A stretch of 64,000 nt of DNA from Rhizobium leguminosarum bv. trifolii WSM2297 (GTDB lineage Bacteria; Pseudomonadota; Alphaproteobacteria; Rhizobiales; Rhizobiaceae), in contig NZ_JH719395.1 of the NCBI RefSeq assembly GCF_000271845.1, positions 3,854,361 to 3,918,360 of the forward strand, read 5' to 3'. Numbering within the stretch: position 1 is the stretch's first letter; each line of letters begins with the position of its first letter. A model generated the notes under the pieces. It made no database searches and was not told where the DNA came from. It saw only the letters and a program-made list of their open reading frames with translations. Both the position numbers and the translations under genes were made by a program. Below are positions 17,078 to 25,686 of this stretch, piece by piece.

Positions 17078-17974
17078 ATGGAAGAAAAAATAGATGGCGG
17101 GGCCGGCGCGCTGACCGCAGGGGCGTCACCGGCATTCGGCGGCGTCGCGGCCGGCGGGCTGATGTGCCTGATGTCGATGTCGTCGATCCAGTTCGGCGCG
17201 GCGCTGTCCTCCTCGGCCATCGCAACCTATGGACCGGCCGGCGCTTCCTGGCTGCGCCTCGCCTTTGCCGCCATTATTCTGGCCGTTTTCGTGCGGCCGC
17301 GCATCTTAAGCTACAGCAAGGCGCAATGGACGAGCGCTCTGGTTCTCGGCACGACGACGGCTCTGATGACCATAAGTTTCTTCGCGGCGATCGAGCGTAT
17401 TCCGCTCGGTCTTGCCGTGGCGATCGATTTTCTCGGGCCGCTTTCTGTGGCGACCATCGGCTACGGCCTCGGTCGGCGTCTGACCTGGCCCCTGCTTGCT
17501 GCGCTCGGCGTTCTGGCTCTCGCCCATGACGGTGAAGGCTGGGTCGGCAATATCGAGGGTGTTCTCTTTGCGCTCGGCGCAGGAACCGGTTGGGCGATCT
17601 ATATCGTCCTGACGAAAAAGATCGGTGCGAGCTTCAAGGGGCTGGAAGGGCTCTCCATGTCGCTGATGGTTGCCGCCTTGGTCGCCACTCCCTTCGGTTT
17701 TGCCGGCGCCGTGCCGGCGCTCGATAGCTACGGTCTGATCGAAATGGCCGGTCTTGCCGTTCTTGTGCCGCTGCTGCCCTACACGCTGGAACTGATCGCT
17801 TTGCGGCGGATGCCGACAGCCTCCTTCGGCATTCTCATGAGCCTCGAGCCGGCGATCGCCGCACTCGCTGGCTTCGTCATCCTGGCCCAGCCGATGACCG
17901 CGCTGCAGATGCTGGGGACGGCGCTGGTGGTAGCGGCCAGCGCAGGCGCGACCGTCTCGGCAGCAAAGGCTTAG
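17078..17974 (+). CDS. EamA-family (RhtA-type) amino-acid/metabolite exporter
   Basis: A 298-residue inner-membrane protein with about ten hydrophobic helices arranged as two EamA repeats. The second repeat ends FGILMSLEPAIAALAGFVIL, the RhtA-family hallmark. It most resembles threonine/homoserine exporters in layout. The ATG at 17078 has TTGGGGGCGAAC ahead of it and is preferred over an upstream in-frame start. Substrate unproven. Confidence 0.86.
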   Translation: MEEKIDGGAGALTAGASPAFGGVAAGGLMCLMSMSSIQFGAALSSSAIATYGPAGASWLRLAFAAIILAVFVRPRILSYSKAQWTSALVLGTTTALMTISFFAAIERIPLGLAVAIDFLGPLSVATIGYGLGRRLTWPLLAALGVLALAHDGEGWVGNIEGVLFALGAGTGWAIYIVLTKKIGASFKGLEGLSMSLMVAALVATPFGFAGAVPALDSYGLIEMAGLAVLVPLLPYTLELIALRRMPTASFGILMSLEPAIAALAGFVILAQPMTALQMLGTALVVAASAGATVSAAKA

Positions 17975-18016
17975 GCCACAACGCTCAGATGGACGCTCGG
18001 GCGCCCATTTCCTGTT

Positions 18017-18913
18017 TCACGCGCGGGGCCGATCCTCGGTCAGCGTCTGCAGCACGAATTTTCCAATCACCGTGCTCATGAAGGTCGATTGTGCGACAAG
18101 ATAGTAGCCGCGTGGCGATGACAGCGGCTCCGAATCCAGGGCAACGAGCAGTTTGTTGTCGATCATCTCGTCGATAACGCCGCGCCACCCCAAGGCAATT
18201 CCATGGCCCATCAGGGTCTGATGGATGGCGATTCCATGATTGGTGACGGTTATGCCGCGATCGATTGTTTCGGTCTCCGGTGATCGCTGATTGCGCCAAT
18301 CGCGCCAGGTAAACCACCGTTGGTCCTGGTCTTCCAAATGAATTAACGGCCCGTTCTTGAGAATTTCCGATCGCGAGCAATCTGCAAGACTGGCTGCCAG
18401 AGCTGGCGAAGCAACGGGTGTAACGATTTCTCCCATCAGCTTGTGGCTTTCGAAGCCCGGCCAATCGCCATCACCGAACAGGATGGCGCAGTCGACGTCT
18501 TCCAAGGGAATATCCTGATCACGCTCGGCCGTGGTCACTCTGATGGCGAGATCCGGGTTGGCCTGCCTCACCGTCGATAGTCGCGGCAACAACCAGAACA
18601 TTGCAATGCCCGGATAGGTCGCCAGCGCCAGTCCGGGAGGACGTTTGCTCTTTCGAAGCGCAACGCTCGCCCGCGCCATATCCTCCAGCGCCCCGGCAAT
18701 GCTGCGGTAATAGGTCAACGCATCGGCCGTCGGCACGGTGAGCGCCCCCTTTCGCTCGAACAGCCTGATGCCCAAATCGCGTTCCAGCGCATTAATTTGA
18801 TGGCTGATCGCCGGCTGTCCGACGTTCAATTCCCGAGCAGCCTTGGTGAAGTTTCCGAGACGAATGCACGCTTCGAAAACCCGCAACGATTTCAATGGCG
18901 GCAGGTCGTGCAT
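18017..18913 (-). CDS. LysR-family (GcvA-like) transcriptional regulator
   Basis: A 298-residue regulator with an N-terminal winged helix-turn-helix (ARELNVGQPAISHQINALERDL) and a LysR substrate-binding domain to the C-terminus. The MHDLPPLKSLRVFEACIR start is typical of GcvA-type members and has an AAGGGG upstream; an in-frame ATG 16 codons earlier lacks one. It is divergent from the GMC oxidoreductase and CoA-transferase genes, with 286 bp between starts, so it probably controls them. LysR regulators of this layout control catabolic loci, including DMSP loci in other bacteria. Confidence 0.9.
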   Translation of the reverse strand: MHDLPPLKSLRVFEACIRLGNFTKAARELNVGQPAISHQINALERDLGIRLFERKGALTVPTADALTYYRSIAGALEDMARASVALRKSKRPPGLALATYPGIAMFWLLPRLSTVRQANPDLAIRVTTAERDQDIPLEDVDCAILFGDGDWPGFESHKLMGEIVTPVASPALAASLADCSRSEILKNGPLIHLEDQDQRWFTWRDWRNQRSPETETIDRGITVTNHGIAIHQTLMGHGIALGWRGVIDEMIDNKLLVALDSEPLSSPRGYYLVAQSTFMSTVIGKFVLQTLTEDRPRA

Positions 18914-19199
18914 GAAGCGATTACCCCTTCTTCTGGGTGGCTGGAGACTATCCGGCGCCATACTACATTATTAGAAAAATCGATACCGAGATGAATCTTA
19001 TCGGTGTGTTCAAACCGCGAATTTTGCCTGAAAAAGGAGGGGAGCCATTCGCTTGCAGAAGGGCGGAACACTGGGAGGAAATCGGTATGGCTACCAGTTC
19101 GGTGGCGCCTCATACGGGCGTCCACAGCTCGATTGCGCAAAACCGAGCAATTTGCGGGTGGGTTTTCATGCCGGTGACCTTTTCCAAGGGATTCCGGTG

Positions 19200-20873
19200 A
19201 TGGACCAGGATCAGTTCGACTACATTATTGTCGGGGGCGGCAGCGCCGGCTGTGTGCTTGCCAACCGGCTGAGCCAAGATCCCGCAAAGCGTGTCCTTCT
19301 CCTTGAGGCCGGCAAGAAAGACAATTATCCGTGGATCCATATCCCGGTGGGATATTTATATTGCATCGGCAATCCGCGCACCGACTGGCTTTTCAAAACC
19401 GAGGCCGAGCCAGGACTGAATGGCCGGAGCCTGCGCTATCCGCGCGGCAAGACCTTGGGCGGATGTTCATCGATCAACGGCATGATCTACATGCGCGGAC
19501 AGGCGAGGGACTATAACGGCTGGTGTGACCTGACAGGCGACGAGCGCTGGGCCTGGTCGAGTGTTCTTCCTGCCTTCAAGGCGCACGAGGACCATTACCG
19601 GCTCGACAAGGGAGCCGATCCGCAAACCGGCGATAACGCCCGGTTTTCCGACATGCACGGTCATGGGGGCGAATGGCGGATCGAAAAGCAGCGCCTGCGC
19701 TGGGATATTCTCGAAGCTTTCGCCGAAGCGGCCGTCGAGGCCGGCATACCGCGATCGACTGATTTCAACAGCGGTGACAACGAAGGTGTCGGCTATTTCG
19801 AGGTCAATCAGAAATCGGGCTGGCGCTGGAACACCTCCAAGGCCTTCCTGCGTCCGGCGCGAAACAGAGCCAACCTTGTCGTGTGGACAGAAGCCCATGT
19901 TCAGAGGCTTCTGATCGAGAAAGGACCGGCAGGAGACAAGCGCTGCGCCGGCGCTGTGATTTCGCGAAACGGCCGGGAAATAATTGCCCGCGCCAAACGC
20001 GAGACCATCGTTTCTGCCGGAGCCATCGGATCCCCGCAAATCCTGCAGCTCTCAGGCATCGGGCCGGCCGCGCTGTTGCAGCGGCACGGCATCGACGTCG
20101 AAGTGGATCTGCCTGGCGTCGGCGAGAACCTTCAAGACCATCTGCAGATCCGCGCAGTGTTCAAGGTCAAGGGTGCCAGGACCCTCAATACGCTGGCGAA
20201 CAGCCTGTTCGGCAAGGCAAAGATTGGCCTCGAATACGCTCTCCGGCGAAGCGGGCCTATGAGCATGTCGCCGTCGCAGCTCGGCGTGTTCACGCGATCC
20301 GATAAAGACCGGGCTTATGCCAATCTCCAATACCATGTGCAGCCGCTCAGCCTGGAGGCCTTTGGTGAGCCTCTGCACCGCGTTCCGGCATTCACCGCAA
20401 GTGTGTGCAATCTCAATCCCACGAGCCGGGGAACCGTCAGGATTTCCTCCAACCGGAGCGCCGTCCCGCCGGCCATCGCACCGAACTATCTGAGCACGGA
20501 CGAGGATCGCAAAATCGCCGCCGACAGCATTCGACAGATCCGCACGATCGTCTCGCAGCCGGCTCTCTCCCGTTACGAGCCCGTCGAATGGAAGCCGGGC
20601 TTGGAATTCCAGAGCGACGCCGAGCTGGCAAAGCTTGCCGGCGACATTGCCAACACGATTTTCCACCCTGTCGGCACCACGAAGATGGGCAGCGACAGCG
20701 ACCCGATGGCCGTCGTCGACAGCCAGCTGCGGGTGAGGGGCGTGAAGGGCCTGCGGGTCGTCGATGCCGGCATCATGCCGACGATTACCAGTGGCAACAC
20801 CAATTCGCCGACGCTGATGATCGCCGAAAAGGCGGCAGATTTGATAATTCGGGAGGCCCGCCGGCATGCTTAG
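19200..20873 (+). CDS. GMC-family FAD oxidoreductase (choline-dehydrogenase-like)
   Basis: A 557-residue flavoprotein. The Rossmann FAD motif GGGSAG is at 12-17, and the GMC signature 1 region reads YPRGKTLGGCSSINGMIYMRG. The catalytic C-terminal part is TIFHPVGTTKMGSD, with a final TSGNTNSPTLMIAEKAAD. It oxidises a primary alcohol to an aldehyde; the choline-dehydrogenase-like branch includes DddA, which acts on 3-hydroxypropionate in Halomonas. The ATG at 19200 gives a normal MDQDQFDYIIVGGG start. The stop overlaps the next gene by 8 bp, so the two are co-translated. Confidence 0.92.
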   Translation: MDQDQFDYIIVGGGSAGCVLANRLSQDPAKRVLLLEAGKKDNYPWIHIPVGYLYCIGNPRTDWLFKTEAEPGLNGRSLRYPRGKTLGGCSSINGMIYMRGQARDYNGWCDLTGDERWAWSSVLPAFKAHEDHYRLDKGADPQTGDNARFSDMHGHGGEWRIEKQRLRWDILEAFAEAAVEAGIPRSTDFNSGDNEGVGYFEVNQKSGWRWNTSKAFLRPARNRANLVVWTEAHVQRLLIEKGPAGDKRCAGAVISRNGREIIARAKRETIVSAGAIGSPQILQLSGIGPAALLQRHGIDVEVDLPGVGENLQDHLQIRAVFKVKGARTLNTLANSLFGKAKIGLEYALRRSGPMSMSPSQLGVFTRSDKDRAYANLQYHVQPLSLEAFGEPLHRVPAFTASVCNLNPTSRGTVRISSNRSAVPPAIAPNYLSTDEDRKIAADSIRQIRTIVSQPALSRYEPVEWKPGLEFQSDAELAKLAGDIANTIFHPVGTTKMGSDSDPMAVVDSQLRVRGVKGLRVVDAGIMPTITSGNTNSPTLMIAEKAADLIIREARRHA

Positions 20874-23400
20874 TTCAGAGAAGAAAGAGGTGGCTTCGAT
20901 GCGTGCACAGCTGCCGCTTGCGGGTGTCACGGTCGTCGATTTCGGCCAGTATATCGCAGGCCCGGCGGTGGCCATGGTCCTTGGCGATCTCGGGGCGACG
21001 GTTGTCCATATCGATCCTCCTGACGGCCCGCTCTGGGACAATCCGGCAAACGCCATCCTCAATCGAAACAAGCTGATCGTGTCGATCGATCTCAAAACGG
21101 AAGAGGGTCTGGCCGAGGCTCGGAAGCTGATCGAGCATGCGGATATTCTTGTCGAGAATTTCCGTCCCGGGGTGCTCGCCCGGCTCGGCATCGATTTCGC
21201 AGGGCTGCGGGCGGCCCGGCCCGAATTGATCACCCTGTCGATCCCCGGATTCGCATCCAACGATCAGTTGCGCCACGACTGGCGCGCCTTCGAGACGGTG
21301 ATTGCCGCCTCGTCCGGCGTGTTCACCGATATGGGCCTCAACCGGGTTTTGATGGGCATCAACCCATCCTTCTCGCCGCTGCCGCTGGCTTCCGCCTATG
21401 GCACGATGCTGGCGGCCTCCGCCACGGTTCTGGCACTTCAGGCCCGAGAACGCACCGGGCATGGCGACCATATCGAGGTGCCATTGGCGAGCGCGGTGAT
21501 GGAGGGTCTGTCCTATAATTCGATCAGGATCGACAATTATCCGCTTCGTTATCAGACCAAGCGCGAACTGGAGATCGAGCGGCGGCGGAGCGAAGGCCTG
21601 CCGATGGACATGTCCTATGACGACCTTCAGGAATTTCTTGATCCCTTCTATCGCAGCTACATGTGCAGCGACGGACGCATGTTCTACGTCGTCTGCCCGA
21701 GCCACAAGAACCATGCCAAACGTTGCCTGCAAACGCTCGGCCTCTACGAAGAGCTTGTAGCCGAAGGGCTTCGCGAGCAGGAAGACACCTATCTGCCGGT
21801 GTCGCAATGGTCGTCTGATGTTTCGCTCGGCGTTTATCCCCTCCCGAAATTCTGGGCCGACAAGATTGCGACCCGCATGAAGGACGTCTTTGTCACCAGG
21901 ACATCGGCGGAATGGGAGCGGATTTTCGGTGAGGGATTGTTTCCGGGCGCGCCGCAGCGCTGGTTGAAGGAATGGATCGCCGACGACCATGCGAAGGCCG
22001 CGGGACTGATGATCGAGGTCGAGGATCCGATCTTTGGCCGCATGACCCAACCGGGGCCGGTGGCCTGGCTGGGGGAAAGCGGCGAAGCGATGCTCACGCC
22101 AAACCCGCGCCGATGGGCAACGTTCGATGACGCGCTGGCGGCGCTTTCGGCTATGAAGCGCCCGCAATTGCCTGCGCCGAGGGCGAACGCCTCCGGCGGC
22201 TGGCTTGACGGCATCAAGGTGCTTGATCTCTGCAACGTGATCGCCGGCCCGCACTCGGTTTCCTATCTGGCCCGCTTCGGCGCCGAGGTGATCAAGATCG
22301 ACCCCGCCACGCCGCTTTACGACTGCTGGAATACCGTGATCTTCGGAATGTCGCACATGCGCGGCAAGCAATCGGTGCTGCTGAACATCGCTTCGCCCGA
22401 TGGCCGGGTGGTATTCGAGAAACTGGTGCAGTCCGTCGATGTGGTGGTCTGGAATGCCACCGACCGCCAGGTCGGGATCATGGGGCTCGATGCCGAAGGG
22501 CTCAAGGCGCTCAATCCGAAGGCGATCTTCTGCCAGCTCGATTGCTTCGGCGGCATCCGCACCGGTCCGCGCACCGACTATCTCGGCTATGACGATCTGG
22601 TTCAGTCGGCGACGGGCATCATGCTGCGCTTCGGCGGATCGATGCAGACCCCGGAAGAACATGCCCATGTTGGCACCATCGATGTCATGTGCGGCTTCGG
22701 AGCAGCCCTCGGCGTGGCGGCCGCCCTCTACCAGAAGTCGAAAACGGGCATCGTCGGCCGGCCGCGGACATCGCTGTCGGCGCTGACCGGGCTTGCCCAG
22801 ATTCCGTTCTGCTACGATTATCAGGGTCGCCGCCCGTTCGACGAGCCGTCCGGCCGCGAGACGAAGGGCTATGATGGCCTGTCGCGACTCTACGAAACGG
22901 CGTCCGGCGATTATCTGCTGCTCTGCGCATCGGAGGCCGACCTGCCGCGGTTTGATGGCGTCGAGGGCTTGAGAGGGCTTGCCTCGATGGCGCAATCCGA
23001 GCGCGAAGCCTTTCTCGCGTCGGCATTCATGACAGCGCCCGCGGAAAGCTGGCAACGGCGACTTGTAGAGGCCGACATCGGCGTGTCGCTCTGCGAAAAC
23101 ATCGAAACGATCAGAAGCCGGAGCGCACGCATTGCCGACGGCCGGCCGGGAACCGATCGCGGCAGCTATTCCTTCTCGATCTTTCCAGACCATCCGAGCG
23201 GGCACAGCGTGACCCAGCTCGATCCCTTCGCCGTCCGGCCGACGGTCGGCGCGATTACGGCGATTGCTCCGGCGGAAAAATACGGCACCTCCACGCGCTC
23301 CGTTCTGAAGTCCCTGGGTTATGGCGACGCGGAAGTCGACAGGCTGGTCGCCTCTGGATCGATCAGCGAGGCATGGAGCACGGAATATCTGCCGAGTTGA
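20866..23400 (+). CDS. Tandem class III (CaiB/BaiF) CoA-transferase, DddD-like
   Basis: An 844-residue protein with two full CaiB-type domains: about 15-410 (VVDFGQYIAGPAVAMVLGDLGA) and about 445-835 (VLDLCNVIAGPHSVSYLARFGA). The second domain keeps the catalytic Asp at D606 (VGTIDVMCGFG). In the first domain the equivalent position reads PLASAYG, so that half appears non-catalytic. Length and this asymmetry are shared with DddD, the DMSP CoA-transferase/lyase that yields DMS. The overlap with a choline-dehydrogenase-like gene and the divergent LysR gene support that comparison. Another tandem CoA-transferase with an unknown acid substrate remains possible. Translation could also start at the ATG at 20899, preceded by AAGAGGTGG. 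Confidence 0.82.
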   Translation: MLSSEKKEVASMRAQLPLAGVTVVDFGQYIAGPAVAMVLGDLGATVVHIDPPDGPLWDNPANAILNRNKLIVSIDLKTEEGLAEARKLIEHADILVENFRPGVLARLGIDFAGLRAARPELITLSIPGFASNDQLRHDWRAFETVIAASSGVFTDMGLNRVLMGINPSFSPLPLASAYGTMLAASATVLALQARERTGHGDHIEVPLASAVMEGLSYNSIRIDNYPLRYQTKRELEIERRRSEGLPMDMSYDDLQEFLDPFYRSYMCSDGRMFYVVCPSHKNHAKRCLQTLGLYEELVAEGLREQEDTYLPVSQWSSDVSLGVYPLPKFWADKIATRMKDVFVTRTSAEWERIFGEGLFPGAPQRWLKEWIADDHAKAAGLMIEVEDPIFGRMTQPGPVAWLGESGEAMLTPNPRRWATFDDALAALSAMKRPQLPAPRANASGGWLDGIKVLDLCNVIAGPHSVSYLARFGAEVIKIDPATPLYDCWNTVIFGMSHMRGKQSVLLNIASPDGRVVFEKLVQSVDVVVWNATDRQVGIMGLDAEGLKALNPKAIFCQLDCFGGIRTGPRTDYLGYDDLVQSATGIMLRFGGSMQTPEEHAHVGTIDVMCGFGAALGVAAALYQKSKTGIVGRPRTSLSALTGLAQIPFCYDYQGRRPFDEPSGRETKGYDGLSRLYETASGDYLLLCASEADLPRFDGVEGLRGLASMAQSEREAFLASAFMTAPAESWQRRLVEADIGVSLCENIETIRSRSARIADGRPGTDRGSYSFSIFPDHPSGHSVTQLDPFAVRPTVGAITAIAPAEKYGTSTRSVLKSLGYGDAEVDRLVASGSISEAWSTEYLPS

Positions 23401-23635
23401 ACGACGACGGTGGCTCCGGTTTTCTGAGGAGGACGCCGCAGCCGCCAGACAGTCCGCGGCACGAGCGGCGGACTGGAATTTCAATATCTACGGCGGCATG
23501 CAGCAGCGGGTCGGGCTGGCAAAGGGCGCTGGCAAACCACGCGCCGATCCGTTTGATGGACGAGGGCGGCAATTGACTTCCGCCCTGGTCAAATCGAATG
23601 ACGCTGGGAAGCTGCCGCTATCGGCCTAGGATGGA

Positions 23636-24103
23636 TCAGCGGGTCGTCCGCGCCGGGTCGTCGAGCGCCGGATTGTAGAACAGCGACAGCGTCAGGCTCT
23701 TGGCGATCCGCTCCGCCGTCGCCATGAACCAGGCCTTGGCCTCCGGTGACGGAGCGACATCGTCGAGCGTTGCGGCAAACAGCGACAGCCATTTCGGAAA
23801 CAGATCGGGCGTCAGGTTCGAAACGCCGGTATGCGCCTGCACCGGCTTGCCGCCATAGGCGCCGCTGCGGAAGGCGACGGCCGACCAGAAGCTCTTCATC
23901 TTCGCCATATGCGCCGGCCAGCGGCCGGACAGCCTGGCGTCGAAGATGGGACCGAGATCCGGATGCGCCAGCACACGTGCGTAAAAGGTCTCGACCAGCC
24001 TGTCGATGAAGGCCGCGTCGACGCCCATTTCCCGCATCTCGGCCTCCGCCCTTTCGCGGATCGCCGCGACATGGGCAGGGCGGCCCTGAATCTCATTGTC
24101 CAT
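23636..24103 (-). CDS. Group III truncated hemoglobin
   Basis: A 155-residue 2-over-2 globin. A distal-side FY pair (F40, Y41) lies in VETFYARVL. The FDARLSGRWPAHMAKMKSFW run, the proximal histidine H91 in GKPVQAHTG, and the LFPKWLSLF helix are typical of the group III (Ctb-like) class. These proteins bind O2 or NO and are linked with nitrosative or microaerobic stress. The start at 24103 is favoured because the upstream frame lacks globin sequence. It is divergent from mbfA with 170 bp between starts; a shared iron/heme link is plausible. Confidence 0.9.
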   Translation of the reverse strand: MDNEIQGRPAHVAAIRERAEAEMREMGVDAAFIDRLVETFYARVLAHPDLGPIFDARLSGRWPAHMAKMKSFWSAVAFRSGAYGGKPVQAHTGVSNLTPDLFPKWLSLFAATLDDVAPSPEAKAWFMATAERIAKSLTLSLFYNPALDDPARTTR

Positions 24104-24215
24104 TCCAAAACCCCGGCGCCGCGTGATGCGGCAGCCCCCATATAGGTGTTTACGATAGCAAGCCAAAGCCGTCCGTTCCCGCTTACGGCAATCTGTCACC
24201 GATCTCCACACGCCC

Positions 24216-24244
24216 TTGACCATCATTGCCTGCTTCTTTAGGTT
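24216..24244 (+). promoter_or_regulatory. Possible -35/-10 pair for mbfA
   Basis: TTGACC at 24216-24221 and TAGGTT at 24239-24244 are 17 bp apart. The Irr palindrome begins one base before the end of the -10 element, a placement that would block initiation. The -10 match is weak. Confidence 0.4.
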
Positions 24245-24259
24245 TAGAATTATTCTAAA
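24243..24259. promoter_or_regulatory. Irr-binding ICE box upstream of mbfA
   Basis: The sequence TTTAGAATTATTCTAAA has perfect 7-bp arms, TTTAGAA/TTCTAAA, around TTA, fitting the iron control element bound by Irr in Rhizobiales. It ends 14 bp before the mbfA ATG at 24274. MbfA is known to be Irr-repressed in Agrobacterium and Bradyrhizobium, so the site and gene agree. Confidence 0.85.
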
Positions 24260-24273
24260 AATTGGAGAAAATC

Positions 24274-25257
24274 ATGCTGGCCCGGTTTTTCGGATCCTCG
24301 AAACGGTCTTTCGAATCGCTGTCCGAGCAGGAGATTCTCGCCCTGGCGATCGCCTCGGAGGAGGACGATGCCCGCATCTATCGCGCCTATGCCGACAAGT
24401 TGCGAAATGAATTTCCTGCCTCCGCCAAGGTCTTCGATGACATGGCCGAGGTCGAGGACACCCATCGCAAGTCGTTGTTCGAAATCCATCGGCAGCGTTT
24501 CGGTGAGCGCATTCCGCTGATCCGACGCGAGCATGTGCAGGGTTTCTATGAGCGCAAGCCCGACTGGCTCCGGGCAAACCTGTCGCTCGATGCGATGCGC
24601 CAGGAAACCGAGGCGATGGAGGAGCAGGCCTATCGTTTCTATGTCGAGGCGGCAAAACGGACCTCGGACGCTTCGACTCGTGAGCTTCTCGGCGATCTCG
24701 CACTTGCCGAACAAGGGCATGAAGATATCGCCCGCATGCTGGGCGACAAACATACGCCCGAGGATGTCAAGCATGACGAGGACGAGACGGTGCGCCGGCA
24801 ATTCGTGCTGACCTATGTGCAGCCGGGCCTTGCCGGGCTAATGGACGGTTCGGTTTCGACGCTGGCGCCGATTTTCGCCGCAGCCTTCGCCACGCAGGAT
24901 ACCTGGCAGACATTCCTCGTCGGCCTTTCGGCCTCCGTCGGCGCCGGCATTTCGATGGGCTTCACCGAAGCCGCCCATGATGACGGCAAGATCTCCGGCC
25001 GGGGCTCACCGGTCAAGCGCGGCCTTGCCTGCGGCATCATGACGGCGCTCGGCGGTCTCGGACACGCGCTGCCCTATCTGATCCCGCACTTCTGGACAGC
25101 GACGATCACCGCCGCCGTCATCGTCTTCTTCGAACTCTGGGCAATCGCCTTCATCCAGAACCGGTTCATGGAAACCCCGTTCCTGCGCGCCGCCTTCCAG
25201 GTCGTGCTCGGCGGCGGCCTGGTGCTCGGCGCCGGCATTTTGATCGGCAATGGGTGA
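24274..25257 (+). CDS. mbfA: Erythrin-VIT1 iron exporter MbfA
   Basis: A 327-residue two-domain protein. Residues about 10-160 form a rubrerythrin/ferritin-like di-iron domain with Glu-rich helices (AIASEEDDARIYRAYAD, DDMAEVEDTHRKSLFEIH). From about 180 onward is a VIT1-type membrane domain (QPGLAGLMDGSVSTLAPIFAAAF) with several helices. MbfA (membrane-bound ferritin) exports iron when iron is in excess. GGAGAAAATC precedes the ATG; a TTG four codons earlier is less likely. Regulation by Irr is indicated by the ICE box just upstream. Confidence 0.93.
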   Translation: MLARFFGSSKRSFESLSEQEILALAIASEEDDARIYRAYADKLRNEFPASAKVFDDMAEVEDTHRKSLFEIHRQRFGERIPLIRREHVQGFYERKPDWLRANLSLDAMRQETEAMEEQAYRFYVEAAKRTSDASTRELLGDLALAEQGHEDIARMLGDKHTPEDVKHDEDETVRRQFVLTYVQPGLAGLMDGSVSTLAPIFAAAFATQDTWQTFLVGLSASVGAGISMGFTEAAHDDGKISGRGSPVKRGLACGIMTALGGLGHALPYLIPHFWTATITAAVIVFFELWAIAFIQNRFMETPFLRAAFQVVLGGGLVLGAGILIGNG

Positions 25258-25269
25258 GGCGCGGTCGGG

Positions 25270-25350
25270 GCGCAACGTCAGCCCTCATCCTGAGATGCTC
25301 CGCAAGGGGCAGCCCGCCCTGTGGGCTGCCCACCTCGGGATGAGGCTGGA
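25270..25350. repeat. Rhizobial intergenic hairpin repeat
   Basis: Two nested stems are visible after mbfA: CCTCATCCTGAG / CTCGGGATGAGG as the outer pair and GGGCAGCCCGC / GTGGGCTGCCC as the inner pair. This is a short dispersed-palindrome style common between rhizobial genes. It may also stabilise or end the mbfA transcript. Confidence 0.6.
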
Positions 25351-25403
25351 GAGAGGAGCGACATTGCCCTTCGCCTACGCTCAGTGCATTCGCGGCCGTG
25401 CCG

Positions 25404-25560
25404 CTCACCCCTCATCTGCCTGCCGGCCGCTGGGGAGAAGGGATGTGCAGAAACGTCTCGCCCTCTTGAAAGCATCCTTTGGGGAAACGAGAGAATGCGC
25501 CTTGCTTATCTTCTCCCCAGCGGGGAGAAGATGCCCGTCAGGGCAGATGAGGGGGGTGAG
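25404..25560. repeat. Long inverted intergenic repeat (CTTCTCCCC...GGGGAGAAG family)
   Basis: The left arm (25404-25440, CTCACCCCTCATCTGCC...GGGGAGAAG) is the imperfect reverse complement of the right arm (25510-25560, CTTCTCCCC...GGCAGATGAGGGGGGTGAG). The core CTTCTCCCCAGCGGGGAGAAG in the right arm is itself a palindrome. This layout matches the RIME/REP-like elements scattered in rhizobial genomes. No gene lies in 25258-25686. Confidence 0.75.
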
Positions 25561-25632
25561 GAGCGCTAGCGACGAACGCCTTGAGCGCAAGTGAAAGGCT
25601 GGAGAAGGCGCTGAAGCGGAAGAGTCCCCTCA

Positions 25633-25660
25633 AACAAAAAGGCCGGCAAATTGCCGGCCT
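25633..25660 (-). terminator. Rho-independent terminator of the BTLCP peptidase gene
   Basis: On the minus strand a perfect 10-bp stem AGGCCGGCAA/TTGCCGGCCT with a one-base gap is followed by TTTTTGTTTG. It lies 26 bp after the stop of the leftward gene ending at 25687. Confidence 0.9.
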
Positions 25661-25686
25661 CTTCCCCACATTCCCCCCGGAAATCC

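Noticed and set aside
20875..23484. Very long open frame (869 codons) on the minus strand across the CoA-transferase gene.
   Set aside because: It mirrors the plus-strand gene in a GC-rich genome, shows no family motif and has no ribosome site. The plus-strand frame has two clear CaiB domains.
23401..23635. Small open frames after the CoA-transferase gene.
   Set aside because: None has a ribosome site or recognisable domain; the stretch is treated as non-coding.
25404..25560. CRISPR-like array.
   Set aside because: The units are inverted rather than direct, with no regular spacers or cas genes.
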